Shown here: positions 55,006 to 63,572 of the stretch, piece after piece
How the letters are laid out: the number at the start of each line of letters is the position of its first letter
Position numbering within the stretch: the stretch's first letter is position 1
Source: Actinomycetospora straminea
Lineage (GTDB): Bacteria; Actinomycetota; Actinomycetes; Mycobacteriales; Pseudonocardiaceae
DNA: 64,000 bases
Direction of reading: 5' to 3'
Assembly: GCF_028737255.1 (NCBI RefSeq)
Contig: NZ_JAQZAN010000001.1
Span: 496,001-560,000, forward strand
Translations under genes and position numbers: made by a program
The notes under the pieces: model-generated
What the model was told of the DNA's origin: nothing
The model's input: the letters and a program-made list of their open reading frames with translations, nothing else
The model's database searches: none

Positions 55006-56435
55006 GGGCGGGCGCCCAGCGCCAGCACCTCGGCGAACCCGTCGGCGAGGTCCTGGTCGAAGCCCTCGAGGTCGGCGAACGACGCCGCGTCGAGGTTGGC
55101 CGCGACGCAGCACGTGTCGCCGTGGGTGACCATCGCGATCATCGCCGCGCACCCGGGCAGCGGGGCGAAGGGATAGCTGCGCTCGATCCGCGCGCCGGCG
55201 AGGTAGGCGTCGCCCCGCAGGCCCGGGATGTTGCTGGCCTGCAGGTCGTTGCTCCGCGTGGCGCCGCCGCCGAAGCGCGCGACGACCGCGCCCGGCAGCC
55301 GTGCGAGCCCCGCGCTGACGATCTCGATGCTCTCCAGCGCCGGCTCGGCGAGCGCGGCCTTCATCCGCCGGCGGACCTCCGTGACCCGCACGCCCGGGTC
55401 GACGATCCCGACCGGCGCCGAGAGCCGCGCCGGCGCGAAGTGGTTGCCGCCGGGCTCGTGCTCCTCGCGGCGGATCGACACCGGCAGCGTCACGGGCATG
55501 AGCCGGTCCGGCGGGAGCGGGTCCCCGCGCCGCGCCGAGTAGCGCCGGAACGCCCCGAGCAGCGACGCGACGTAGGCGTCGTTGACCGACCCGCCGACCG
55601 ACTTGCCCGCCGCGCGCAGCTCGGCGAAGGGCACGTCGAGGGTGCGAAAGCGCCAGGACGGGCTGCGGTCGGCGAGCACCGGCAGCGGCGGCGCGGGGGG
55701 CGGCGAGAGCACCCGCGTGGCCGAGACGAGGTAGGCGGTGACGTCGCGGACCGCGCGGTCGGGCCGGACCAGCGAGGCGGCCATGCCCAGCAGCCCTTTC
55801 GCGGCGCCGCCGACCAGCCCGAGGTCGCTGCGGACCTGGCGCACGACCTCGCGCGAGAGCGTCGCGGGCGGTCCGGACGGGGGCGGCGGCTGGGGCTTGT
55901 CCGACATCGGCTCCCGGCTGCGCGAGTGCAGGCCGGCGAGCAGCTGCGCGAGGCCCATGCCGTCGGACAGGACGTGGCTGAGCTTGAACAGCAGCGCCGC
56001 CCCGCCGTCGGGCAGCCCGCCGACGAGCGTCGCCTCCCACAGCGGTCGCGACGGGTCGAGCGGCGTCATCGCGATCTGCTCGGCCAGCGTGAACAGGCCG
56101 TCGCGGCCCGCGCCGTCGGGCAGCCGGAGGCGGCGAACGTGGTAATGCAGGTCGAAGTCGGGGTCGAGCGCCCAGTGCGGCGTCCCGGCGCCGAGGAACG
56201 GGGTGACGATCCGCTCGCGGAAGCGCGGCACGACCCGCGAGGCCCAGTCGGTGGCCGCGACGAAGCGGTCCCAGTCGGGCTCGAGATCGAGGGTCTCGAC
56301 GATCACGACCGTCGAGCGCATCCGCGGGTCGGCCTCGACGCGCCACATCAGCGCCTCGAAACCGGTCAGCTCCTCGGAGCGCGACCACAGCAGGCGGCCG
56401 TCGTCGCTGCGCGGTGGTGTCGGGTCGAGACTCAT
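55002..56435 (-). CDS. Wax ester synthase/diacylglycerol acyltransferase (WS/DGAT)
   Basis: 477 residues. Transfers acyl groups from acyl-CoA to diacylglycerol or fatty alcohol, making triacylglycerol or wax esters. The family motif HHxxxDG appears as SHVLSDG (His154, Asp158): the first His is Ser, the second, catalytic one is kept. Other family segments are TPLDPSRPLWEATLVGGLPD and the late SNIPGLRG and GCAAMIAMVTHGD. Start ATG 56433-56435, coupled to the PlsC-like gene by ATGA. Confidence 0.92.
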   Translation of the reverse strand: MSLDPTPPRSDDGRLLWSRSEELTGFEALMWRVEADPRMRSTVVIVETLDLEPDWDRFVAATDWASRVVPRFRERIVTPFLGAGTPHWALDPDFDLHYHVRRLRLPDGAGRDGLFTLAEQIAMTPLDPSRPLWEATLVGGLPDGGAALLFKLSHVLSDGMGLAQLLAGLHSRSREPMSDKPQPPPPSGPPATLSREVVRQVRSDLGLVGGAAKGLLGMAASLVRPDRAVRDVTAYLVSATRVLSPPPAPPLPVLADRSPSWRFRTLDVPFAELRAAGKSVGGSVNDAYVASLLGAFRRYSARRGDPLPPDRLMPVTLPVSIRREEHEPGGNHFAPARLSAPVGIVDPGVRVTEVRRRMKAALAEPALESIEIVSAGLARLPGAVVARFGGGATRSNDLQASNIPGLRGDAYLAGARIERSYPFAPLPGCAAMIAMVTHGDTCCVAANLDAASFADLEGFDQDLADGFAEVLALGARP

Positions 56436-57823
56436 CGGGCGCCCTCCAGGACCGCGACGAACCGCTCGCGGACGTCCTCGACGTGCTGGGTGAGGGTCTC
56501 GGCGGACCAGTCCGAGGTGTCGATCGGCGGCAGCACGTCGACGTGGACCGTGCCGCCCCGCAGCGTCTGGTGCCCGCGCCACATGACCTCGCCGGCGTCG
56601 TGGATGACGATCGGCACCATCGGCACGCCCGCCTGCAGCGCGATGTGGAACGCGCCCTTCTTGAACCGCCCGAGCCGCGGGGTCGGCGAGCGCGTGCCCT
56701 CCGGCGCGATCGCCAGCGACCAGCCCTCGTCGCGCAGCTTGCGCACGGCCGGCTCGAGCGCCTCGCGCGCCTGCCGGGTGTTGCCGCGGTCGACGAACGC
56801 GACCCCGGCGAGCTTGAACATCGCGCCCCACAGCGGGATCTGCGCGGCCTCGGCCTTCGCGACACCGGTGAACCCGCCGCGCAGCAGCTTCATGAGCAGC
56901 GCGACGTCGATCTTCGACTGGTGGTTGAAGACGAAGACGCACGGGCGCGCCGACCACAGGTGCTCCGCGCCGCGCACCTCGACGTCGATGCCCGCGAGCG
57001 CGAGGCCGAGGTCGCCGGTGACCGAGCAGGTCAGGTCGACCATCTGCCGCCGCGACCGGCGGGCCAGCCCGACGGCGGCCGCGGTGCCCGCCGCGCCGAG
57101 CAGGGCGCCGTAGAAGCCGGCGGTGCGCAGGACGTCGCCCGGGGTGGCGAGCGTCCCGCCGCGGGGGGCGACGACGAGCCCGGGCCGCCCGTCGCGGCCC
57201 GCGGTCTCGCTCACGACCACCGGGCGCTCGCCGAGCGCGAGCAGCGCGTCGGCGCCCGGGCCGGCGTAGACGAACGCGAGCCGCCGCCCGGCCAGCGCGT
57301 CGGCCGTGGCCCGGCCGTCGAGCAGCACCGGGCCCGCGACCTCGCCGGTCACGACGCCGTCGCGCACCTCGACCTGGGTGGCGACCAGCTCGTCGGCGCC
57401 GAGGTCCTCGGCGAGCGGGGCGAGCACGGGGCGCGGCGCGTGGCCGGTGAGGACGACGTGGTGGCCCGCGCGGCGGTGCTCGAGCACCAGTGACCACATC
57501 TCCGGGCGCAGCGAGGCGCCCAGCTCGTCGCGCAGGATCGTGCGCGCCCGCCGGGCGACGGCCTCCTCGTCCTGGCCCGCCCAGCCCGCGACGAGGCGGC
57601 GTACGGCGGCCTCGTCGTCACCCGCGCCGGCGAGCAGCGCGACGTCGCCGGGCAGCGCGCGCCAGGCCGTCCGTCCCGAGCGCAGCGCCTCCCCGGCGTG
57701 TGCGGCGACCGCGGACGTCGCGAGCAGGGCGGTCTCGTCGACGACGACCACGCTGCCCGACGGGGCCGCGCGGATCGCGGCACGCCGGGCGGCGTCGTCG
57801 GGGAGCTCACGACCCTGCGGCAT
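56432..57823 (-). CDS. plsC: Degenerate HAD domain fused to 1-acylglycerol-3-phosphate acyltransferase (PlsC-like)
   Basis: 463 residues. The C-terminal half is an LPLAT domain with HX4D (FNHQSKID) and PEGTRSPTP, which acylates lysophosphatidic acid. The N-terminal half resembles the SerB-like HAD domain found in mycobacterial PlsC (Rv2483c), but motif I reads VVVVDETALL: aligned to DxDKT, the nucleophilic Asp is Val. Motif III Lys (GRATADA) and the motif IV acidic residues (VYAGPGAD) are also lost, so phosphatase activity is unlikely. ATG 57821-57823 overlaps plsB by 17 bases. Confidence 0.88.
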   Translation of the reverse strand: MPQGRELPDDAARRAAIRAAPSGSVVVVDETALLATSAVAAHAGEALRSGRTAWRALPGDVALLAGAGDDEAAVRRLVAGWAGQDEEAVARRARTILRDELGASLRPEMWSLVLEHRRAGHHVVLTGHAPRPVLAPLAEDLGADELVATQVEVRDGVVTGEVAGPVLLDGRATADALAGRRLAFVYAGPGADALLALGERPVVVSETAGRDGRPGLVVAPRGGTLATPGDVLRTAGFYGALLGAAGTAAAVGLARRSRRQMVDLTCSVTGDLGLALAGIDVEVRGAEHLWSARPCVFVFNHQSKIDVALLMKLLRGGFTGVAKAEAAQIPLWGAMFKLAGVAFVDRGNTRQAREALEPAVRKLRDEGWSLAIAPEGTRSPTPRLGRFKKGAFHIALQAGVPMVPIVIHDAGEVMWRGHQTLRGGTVHVDVLPPIDTSDWSAETLTQHVEDVRERFVAVLEGAR

Positions 57824-60107
57824 CGCGCTCCCCTCCCCACACGTCCGCCCGCAGCGCGTGCTCGCGCTCGTCGGCCCGGCGCAGCCGCGACCGGACCGCG
57901 GCGACCTCGTCCCGCCAGGCCGCGCGCCGGCCCGGGTCGGCGTCCGCGCCGAGGAGCGCCCGGTTGTCCGCCACCCGCAGCGCCGAGGTGAACAGCTCGC
58001 GGGACACGACGTCGGCGCCGAGGAGCAGCTGCTGGCGCCACCACTGCTGGCCCAGGCCCGTGCACGCGTCGAGGAACGCCCCCCGGTCCTCCAGGGCGCC
58101 CTCGTGGTCCGCGAGCACCGTCGCCACCACCCACTGCGCCTCGACGAACGGCAGCAGCGTCCCGGGGGCGACGAGCAGCTCGGCCCGCCCGAGCAGCTCG
58201 GCGGCACCGTCGGCCGACGCGGGCGCCGAGCGGTAGCCGGGCGCGAGGCGGTCGAGCTCGGCGAGCAGCTCGTCGCGGAAGTCGCGCTTGCGGGGGAAGA
58301 AGAACTCGTACTTCAGCAGGTCCCGCAGGGCCAGCGCCGCGTCCCAGCACGCCTCGAGGACCTGGTCGTGCGCCAGCTCGCGGCCCTCGGCGGCGACCGT
58401 GAACAGCGCCGTCTCCAGCACCGCGCGCGTGAGCAGGTGGTGCAGCAGGCCGTTGCGGTAGAACGCGGCCACGTGGTGCCGGTCGGGGCCGATCGACCAG
58501 ACCGGCTCCGGGCCGCCCTCGAAGCACTCGACCACGCCCACCGACACGAGCCGGGAGAGGGTGTCGACGACGCCGTCGGGGGTGTCGAGGGCGCGGATCG
58601 ACGGCTCCTCGCCGAGCAGTCCTCGCAGGGGCGCGACCACGGCCCGGACCTGCTCGAGGGTCAGCGCGCGCCCGCCCGCACCGAGCAGCGCGAACGTCAC
58701 CACCCCGGTCGGCGTCGGGGGCGTGGCGCGATTGATGCCGACCGCCACCCGGAACGCCACCTTCTCCAGCTGCGACGGCCCCTCGCCGGCCTCGGCCAGG
58801 GCGTCGCGCAGACTGATCGGCTCGCCGAAGCGCACGCGCGCCGAGCCGATGCGCCGCTGCTGGTCGCGCATGTAGCCGGCGAGCCACGCCAGGCCCTCGG
58901 CCTTCTTGCCCGCGCCGCCCTGCTCGGCGGCCAGCGCGCCCACCTCGTGGAGCTGGTCGTAGTGCAACGACACCGGGACGAGCAGCGGGTCGCGGCCCGG
59001 CGAATCCTCTCCCAGCTGGTCGGCGGCGTCGACGAGGTAGCGCAGCAGCCCGTACTTCGGGGGCCGCAGCTTGCCGGTGCGCGTCCGGCCGCCCTCGATG
59101 TACCACTCGAGGTTGAAGCGCTTGTCGAGGAGGTGGCCGAAGTACTCGCGCACCGCGAACTTGTAGACCGCGTCGTCGCCGAAGCTGCGGCGGATGAACA
59201 CGATCCCCGCCCGGCGCCCCAGCGTGCCGAGCGGCCAGAACGCGAGGTTGTTGCCGCCGAGCACGTGGTTGCGGGGGAAGTCGTGGGCGTGCAGCACCTC
59301 CGCGAGCACGAGCGGGTCGGCGTAGCTGCGGTGCGACGGCAGGAACACCAGCGGCCGGCGACGACCCTGCTCGCGCAGGTCACCGAGGCTCGCGGTGTCG
59401 ACGTCGAGGTCCCACGCCCGGCGGTGCAGCGGGCTCATCACCGAACGGAACGCCTCGATGGCCGGCGGGCTCTGCACCGCGGCCATCTCCTCCAGGCAGC
59501 GCGCGGTGCGCGCGAGCACCTCGTCGACCGGGACGTCGAGCTCGCCCGCGAGTCCCGCGGCCCGCTCCCGGACCGCGGCCGACGCGACGATCTGCTCGGC
59601 CATGAGCCGCGGCACCTTGTAGCGGTCACCGGTGAGCCGGCGCTCGGCGCGGTCGCACGCCAGCGTCGCCCGCCGGCGCACGAACGCCACGAACCCGGCG
59701 CCGTCCGGCGTCCCGAGCTCGCGGTCGCCCTCGCGGCGCAGCTCCGCCAGCGATGCCGCATCGCCCGCGACCACCCGCCCGCGCGAGGTCGACCAGCCCC
59801 GCACGCGGGCGTGCAGGTGGCGCAGGCCGCGGCGCCGGGCGCTCAGCGACAGCAGGTCGCCCAGGGCCGGCGCGTCCGACGAGTCGCGCTCGGCGGGCGG
59901 CCACACGACGCGCACGGGCACGACGGTGGTGTCCGGCCCCGCGCCGTCGAGGGCGCCCGCGAGCTCGCGGGCGTCGTCGGGCACCACGCGCACCGCGCCG
60001 TCGTCGGCGTCGGCGTCGCCGAAGGTCGAGGACGTCCACTGGCGGACGAGCTCCCGCTCGGCCCGTGACCGGGCCCCGGAGAGCACCAGGGTCGGGGGTC
60101 GCACCAC
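57807..60107 (-). CDS. plsB: Glycerol-3-phosphate 1-O-acyltransferase (PlsB type)
   Basis: First acylation step of glycerolipid synthesis. 766 residues, the large PlsB form. The acyltransferase core has HX4D (FLPSHRSYADPL), GGNNLAFWPLG, IEGGRTRTGKLRPPKYG and VPVSLHYDQL, followed by the long C-terminal domain typical of PlsB2. GTG at 60105-60107; a GTG directly after it is equally possible. It starts the PlsB, PlsC, WS/DGAT, hydrolase, hydrolase operon, a compact route from glycerol-3-phosphate to triacylglycerol and its turnover. Similar families cluster in M. tuberculosis (Rv2482c-Rv2485c). Confidence 0.93.
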   Translation of the reverse strand: MVRPPTLVLSGARSRAERELVRQWTSSTFGDADADDGAVRVVPDDARELAGALDGAGPDTTVVPVRVVWPPAERDSSDAPALGDLLSLSARRRGLRHLHARVRGWSTSRGRVVAGDAASLAELRREGDRELGTPDGAGFVAFVRRRATLACDRAERRLTGDRYKVPRLMAEQIVASAAVRERAAGLAGELDVPVDEVLARTARCLEEMAAVQSPPAIEAFRSVMSPLHRRAWDLDVDTASLGDLREQGRRRPLVFLPSHRSYADPLVLAEVLHAHDFPRNHVLGGNNLAFWPLGTLGRRAGIVFIRRSFGDDAVYKFAVREYFGHLLDKRFNLEWYIEGGRTRTGKLRPPKYGLLRYLVDAADQLGEDSPGRDPLLVPVSLHYDQLHEVGALAAEQGGAGKKAEGLAWLAGYMRDQQRRIGSARVRFGEPISLRDALAEAGEGPSQLEKVAFRVAVGINRATPPTPTGVVTFALLGAGGRALTLEQVRAVVAPLRGLLGEEPSIRALDTPDGVVDTLSRLVSVGVVECFEGGPEPVWSIGPDRHHVAAFYRNGLLHHLLTRAVLETALFTVAAEGRELAHDQVLEACWDAALALRDLLKYEFFFPRKRDFRDELLAELDRLAPGYRSAPASADGAAELLGRAELLVAPGTLLPFVEAQWVVATVLADHEGALEDRGAFLDACTGLGQQWWRQQLLLGADVVSRELFTSALRVADNRALLGADADPGRRAAWRDEVAAVRSRLRRADEREHALRADVWGGERDAAGS

Positions 60108-60153
60108 GTCGTGCTCCCTGCGTGAGGGTCCCGGGTCGGGACGGCGCTGGCCC

Positions 60154-61443
60154 CTACAGCGAGCAGGGCATCGTCTTCACCGCGTGCACGAAGTTGCTGC
60201 GCAGCATCTCCGGCTCGCCGACCTCCAGGCCGGGGGCCCGGCTCAGGAGCTGCGAGAAGATCTGCCGCAACTGGGTGCGCGCGAGCATGTTGCCCATGCA
60301 GAAGTGGGGTCCGCCACCCCCGAAGCCCACGTGCGGGTTGGGATCGCGGGAGAGGTCGAAGCGCAGGGGATCGACGAAGACCGACTCGTCCCTGTTGCCC
60401 GACTCGTAGAACATGACGACCTTCTCGCCCGCCGCGATCCGCTGGCCCCGGAGCTCGGTGTCCTGGGTCGCCGTCCGGCGGAAGGTGAGCACCGGCGAGG
60501 CGTGCCGGACGAACTCCTCGACCGCACCCTTCATCCGGCCGTCGAGGTCCTCGGCGAGCCACGCCCGCTGCTCGGGCTCCTCGGTCAGGCGGCGCATGGA
60601 GTGGGCGATCGTGTTGCGGGTGGTGTCGTTGCCGGCCACCGACAGGAGCACGAAGAACGCGCCGATCTCGGGGTCGGTGAGGCTCTCGCCGTCGACCTCG
60701 GCCGACACGAGGTTGGTCATGAGGTCGTCGCGGGGCTCCCGGCGCCGGGCCTCGACCAGCTCCGTCGCCGGGCCCAGCAGGTTCATCAGGGCCTGCCCGG
60801 CCGCCGCGAGCGGGTCCTCGAGGCCCAGGTTCTCCAGCACGTCGGGGTCGTTGGTCGCGACGAGCAGGTCGGCGGCCTCGGCGAGGGAGTCCTGGTACTC
60901 CTCGGGCGCGCCCATGAGGTCGTAGATCGTCCCCATCGGCAGCTGCTTGGCGACGAGCTGGACGAAGTCGCCGTCGGAGCCGTCGGAGAGGTGCTCCAGG
61001 AGCCGGTCGACGATCGTGCGGGCCCGCTCTGCGATCCGGTCCTCGACGCGGGCCACCTGCTTCGGCGTGAACGCGGCGCTGACGATCTTGCGCAGCTTCG
61101 TGTGCCGCGGCGCGTCCATGGCGAGGAACGACTGCGTGGCCTCGAGCAGCTCCGGCGGCGCCTCCTGGAACTGCACGCCCTGCCCGGAGCAGAAGAGCTT
61201 CGGGTTCTTGCTGACGTGGCCGATGTCCTCGTGGCGCACGACCGCCCAGAACCCCGGGTCGTCCTCGCCGGGCATGAGCATGCCCTCCGGTGGGCGGTGC
61301 CAGGAGATCGGCCGCTCACCGCGCAGCTCCGCGAACGTCGCGTCGCGCTCGGCCATGGGACGTCCCCAGAAGCGCAGGGACGACAGGTCGAGCGGGTCGA
61401 GCTCGCGCCCGGAGACCGTGGTGGTGCCCGCCGTGTCCGTCAT
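60154..61443 (-). CDS. Cytochrome P450
   Basis: 429 residues, class I bacterial P450. I-helix oxygen-binding motif AGNDTTRN, K-helix ExxR in EEFVRHASP, and the heme loop VGFGGGGPHFCMGN with the axial Cys382. The overall pattern resembles CYP124/CYP125-like enzymes acting on sterols or branched lipids, which would suit the lipid setting, but the substrate is not deducible. It is coupled by ATGA to its probable reductase and lies behind a ferredoxin gene, forming a complete electron chain. Confidence 0.93.
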   Translation of the reverse strand: MTDTAGTTTVSGRELDPLDLSSLRFWGRPMAERDATFAELRGERPISWHRPPEGMLMPGEDDPGFWAVVRHEDIGHVSKNPKLFCSGQGVQFQEAPPELLEATQSFLAMDAPRHTKLRKIVSAAFTPKQVARVEDRIAERARTIVDRLLEHLSDGSDGDFVQLVAKQLPMGTIYDLMGAPEEYQDSLAEAADLLVATNDPDVLENLGLEDPLAAAGQALMNLLGPATELVEARRREPRDDLMTNLVSAEVDGESLTDPEIGAFFVLLSVAGNDTTRNTIAHSMRRLTEEPEQRAWLAEDLDGRMKGAVEEFVRHASPVLTFRRTATQDTELRGQRIAAGEKVVMFYESGNRDESVFVDPLRFDLSRDPNPHVGFGGGGPHFCMGNMLARTQLRQIFSQLLSRAPGLEVGEPEMLRSNFVHAVKTMPCSL

Positions 61444-62711
61444 GCGCCCTCTCCCCGTTCCTTCGCGGCCTGCTTCTGCGCCCGCTGCACGCGGCGCTGC
61501 TCGGCGAGCTCGAGGGCGTCGGCCCACGTCTTGCGCCCGCCGATGAGCCGGCGGTACTTCATGACCTCGGCGGGCATGTCGACCGCCAGCGCGCCGACGA
61601 TCCGGTCGCCCGCCCGATAGATCGCCGTGAACGGGCCGCCCTGCGCGTCGTCGCCCGCCACGACCTCGATCTGCTCGTCCGCACCCTCCGGGGCGATGCC
61701 CACGAACTGGACGCGGCCGTCGTACCAGTCCGACCAGAAGTAGGGGACGGTCTCGTAGGGCTTCGCGGCCGCCGGGTCGACGGCGTGGCGGGCGGCCCGC
61801 CCGCCCTGGTCGGCCGCCGAGGTCCAGTGCTCGAGGCGCATGGTGCCGCCCGCGACGTCGCTGAACAGCGCGTTCGGCCAGCGAGCGACGTCACCCGCGA
61901 CGTAGACGCCGTCGGCGGCGGCCAGCGTCTCGTCGGCCACCACCCCGTCGTCGATCGTCAGCCCGGAGCCGTCCAGCCAGTCCGTCGCCGGGCTCGCCCC
62001 GATGCCGACGACGAGGACGTCGGTGTCGACCTCGGTGCCGTCGCCCAGGCGCACGCCGGTCACCCGGCCGTCGCTCGACAGCACCTCCTCCACCGCGACG
62101 CCCGTGCGCACCTCGGTGCCGTGCCGGCGGTGCAGGTGGGTCAGCGCGCGTCCCATCCGCTCGCCGACCGCGCGGGCCAGCGGGGTCTCGAGCGCCTCGA
62201 GGATCGTGACCTCGAGCCCCAGCTTCCGACCCACCGCGCCGACCTCCGAGCCGATGAAGCCCGCCCCGACGACGGTGAGCCGCCGCGCACCGCCGCGCAG
62301 CGCCGCACGCAGGGCGACGGCGTCGTCGAGGGTGCGCACGGTGTGCACGCCCTCGAGGTGCTCGGTGCCCGGCAGCGTCCGCGCGTGCGCGCCCGTCGCG
62401 ATCACCAGGCCGTCCCAGGACAGCGTGCGGTCGCCGACGGCGATCGTCCGCCCCGCCGTGTCCAGCGCGCTCGCGGGCGTGCCCAGCAGCAGCGCGACGT
62501 CGAGGTCGCCGGCGAAGGTCTCCTCCTCGCGGTAGCGCGGGTCGGGACACTCCTCGGCGGCGAGGTACTCCTTCGACAGGGGCGGGCGGTCGTAGGGCAG
62601 GTGCTCCTCGGCCCCGACCAGCGTCACCTCGCCGTCGAACCCGTCGCGCCGGACCGCCTCGACGGCGCGCAGCCCGGCCAGGGACGCGCCGACCACGACG
62701 AGGTGCGTCAC
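61440..62711 (-). CDS. FAD-dependent ferredoxin reductase
   Basis: 423 residues of the putidaredoxin/rubredoxin-reductase fold. FAD Rossmann motif VVVGASLAGLRAVEAVR, ERPPLSKE-like YDRPPLSKEYL, NAD-binding VVGAGFIGSEVGAVGRKLGL, and the second FAD motif GVYVAGDVARWPN. It passes electrons from NAD(P)H to the ferredoxin encoded just upstream and then to the P450. The GTG at 62709-62711 overlaps the ferredoxin stop (GTGA). Confidence 0.93.
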   Translation of the reverse strand: MTHLVVVGASLAGLRAVEAVRRDGFDGEVTLVGAEEHLPYDRPPLSKEYLAAEECPDPRYREEETFAGDLDVALLLGTPASALDTAGRTIAVGDRTLSWDGLVIATGAHARTLPGTEHLEGVHTVRTLDDAVALRAALRGGARRLTVVGAGFIGSEVGAVGRKLGLEVTILEALETPLARAVGERMGRALTHLHRRHGTEVRTGVAVEEVLSSDGRVTGVRLGDGTEVDTDVLVVGIGASPATDWLDGSGLTIDDGVVADETLAAADGVYVAGDVARWPNALFSDVAGGTMRLEHWTSAADQGGRAARHAVDPAAAKPYETVPYFWSDWYDGRVQFVGIAPEGADEQIEVVAGDDAQGGPFTAIYRAGDRIVGALAVDMPAEVMKYRRLIGGRKTWADALELAEQRRVQRAQKQAAKERGEGA

Positions 62712-62911
62712 GCGTCGATGGGCCCGTCGAGCGACAGCGCCTCGGTCGGGCAGGCGGCGACGGCCTCGCGGACCTCACCCTCCTGGTCGGCCGAGATCTC
62801 CTCGGTGTGCAGGATCAGCGACCCGTCGTCGTCGACCTCGAAGACGTCCGGCGCGAGGGACTCGCACATCCCCATGCCGGTGCACCTGTCCCAGTCAACG
62901 TTGATCCTCAC
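62708..62911 (-). CDS. Single-cluster ferredoxin, [3Fe-4S] type
   Basis: 67 residues. Ligands CTGMGMC (Cys-x5-Cys, no middle Cys) and a later CPTEAL indicate a [3Fe-4S] cluster, as in P450 redox partners of actinobacteria. GTG at 62909-62911 with GGGAGG upstream. First gene of the ferredoxin-reductase-P450 operon. Confidence 0.94.
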   Translation of the reverse strand: MRINVDWDRCTGMGMCESLAPDVFEVDDDGSLILHTEEISADQEGEVREAVAACPTEALSLDGPIDA

Positions 62912-62950
62912 GGTGCCTCCCCTGGCCGTCGGTGGTGTCGACGGGAGGGA

Positions 62951-62973
62951 CCGTAACGTACGTGATGCTACGG
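62951..62973 (-). promoter_or_regulatory. Possible operator/promoter of the P450 operon
   Basis: An imperfect palindrome (CCGTAAC, nine bases, GCTACGG; one mismatch) centred on ACGTACGT lies 40 bp upstream of the ferredoxin start. On the minus strand it contains TAGCAT (62965-62970), a good -10. The overlap of palindrome and -10 suggests repression by a TetR-like dimer. No regulator gene is in view. Confidence 0.45.
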
Positions 62974-62998
62974 AGGCGAGACCTGCGTCACCATTCGA

Positions 62999-63445
62999 TC
63001 ACACGCGGTGAGGCGACGCGGCCGGACGCCACGACAGCCAGCCGCGCGTCAGGACGTAGGCCACCGCGGTCGTCACCACGAGCACGGCGTCGACGCCCAG
63101 CGCCGTCACCGCCCCGGGTGCGTCGAGGACGGCGAGCGTGAACACGACCATCGCGACCTTGTGCAGGAACACCAGCTCCCACACGCCCGGCGCGCCGCGC
63201 GGGCGCAGCACGAGCATGGTCCACAGGCCGACGAAGACGAGGTAGCCGAACGTCCGCCACCCCTCGACGACGAGCAGGTCGGGGGGTGCGGTCGCGATCG
63301 CGGCGAGGCCGCCGGCGAACGCGGCCAGCGCGGCCAGGGCGTCGAGGACGAGCAGGCCGCGGCCGACCCGGTCGGCCGTGCGGCTCGGGACGCCGGGGCG
63401 GGCGGGGGCCGGCGTGGATCCCGTGATGGGGACGGCGGTGGACAT
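62999..63445 (-). CDS. Small integral membrane protein, unknown function
   Basis: 148 residues from ATG 63443-63445 with GAGGAGCC upstream. Four predicted membrane helices (LLVLDALAALAAFAGGLAAI; TFGYLVFVGLWTMLVL; ELVFLHKVAMVVFTLAVL; ALGVDAVLVVTTAVAYVL). No family motif is recognised. Two longer in-frame starts upstream run into the divergent gene and are less likely. It is 87 bp upstream of the ferredoxin gene but separated from it by a probable promoter. Confidence 0.75.
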   Translation of the reverse strand: MSTAVPITGSTPAPARPGVPSRTADRVGRGLLVLDALAALAAFAGGLAAIATAPPDLLVVEGWRTFGYLVFVGLWTMLVLRPRGAPGVWELVFLHKVAMVVFTLAVLDAPGAVTALGVDAVLVVTTAVAYVLTRGWLSWRPAASPHRV

Positions 63446-63572
63446 GACGGGCTCCTCGGGCTCGGGAGACGGACGGCGTGACCGTCCTGCCCGCCCCAAC
63501 CACCGGACGGGCCCGGGCCTTCCGGACGTGAGAGCGTCGGCGCCGAACGGCTCGACGAAGGGAGCACGGGAC

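Noticed and set aside
52094-55129. 1011-codon plus-strand frame across cinA and the hydrolases
   Set aside because: Frame-shifted reading of cinA followed by antisense of the minus-strand genes; extreme Arg content.
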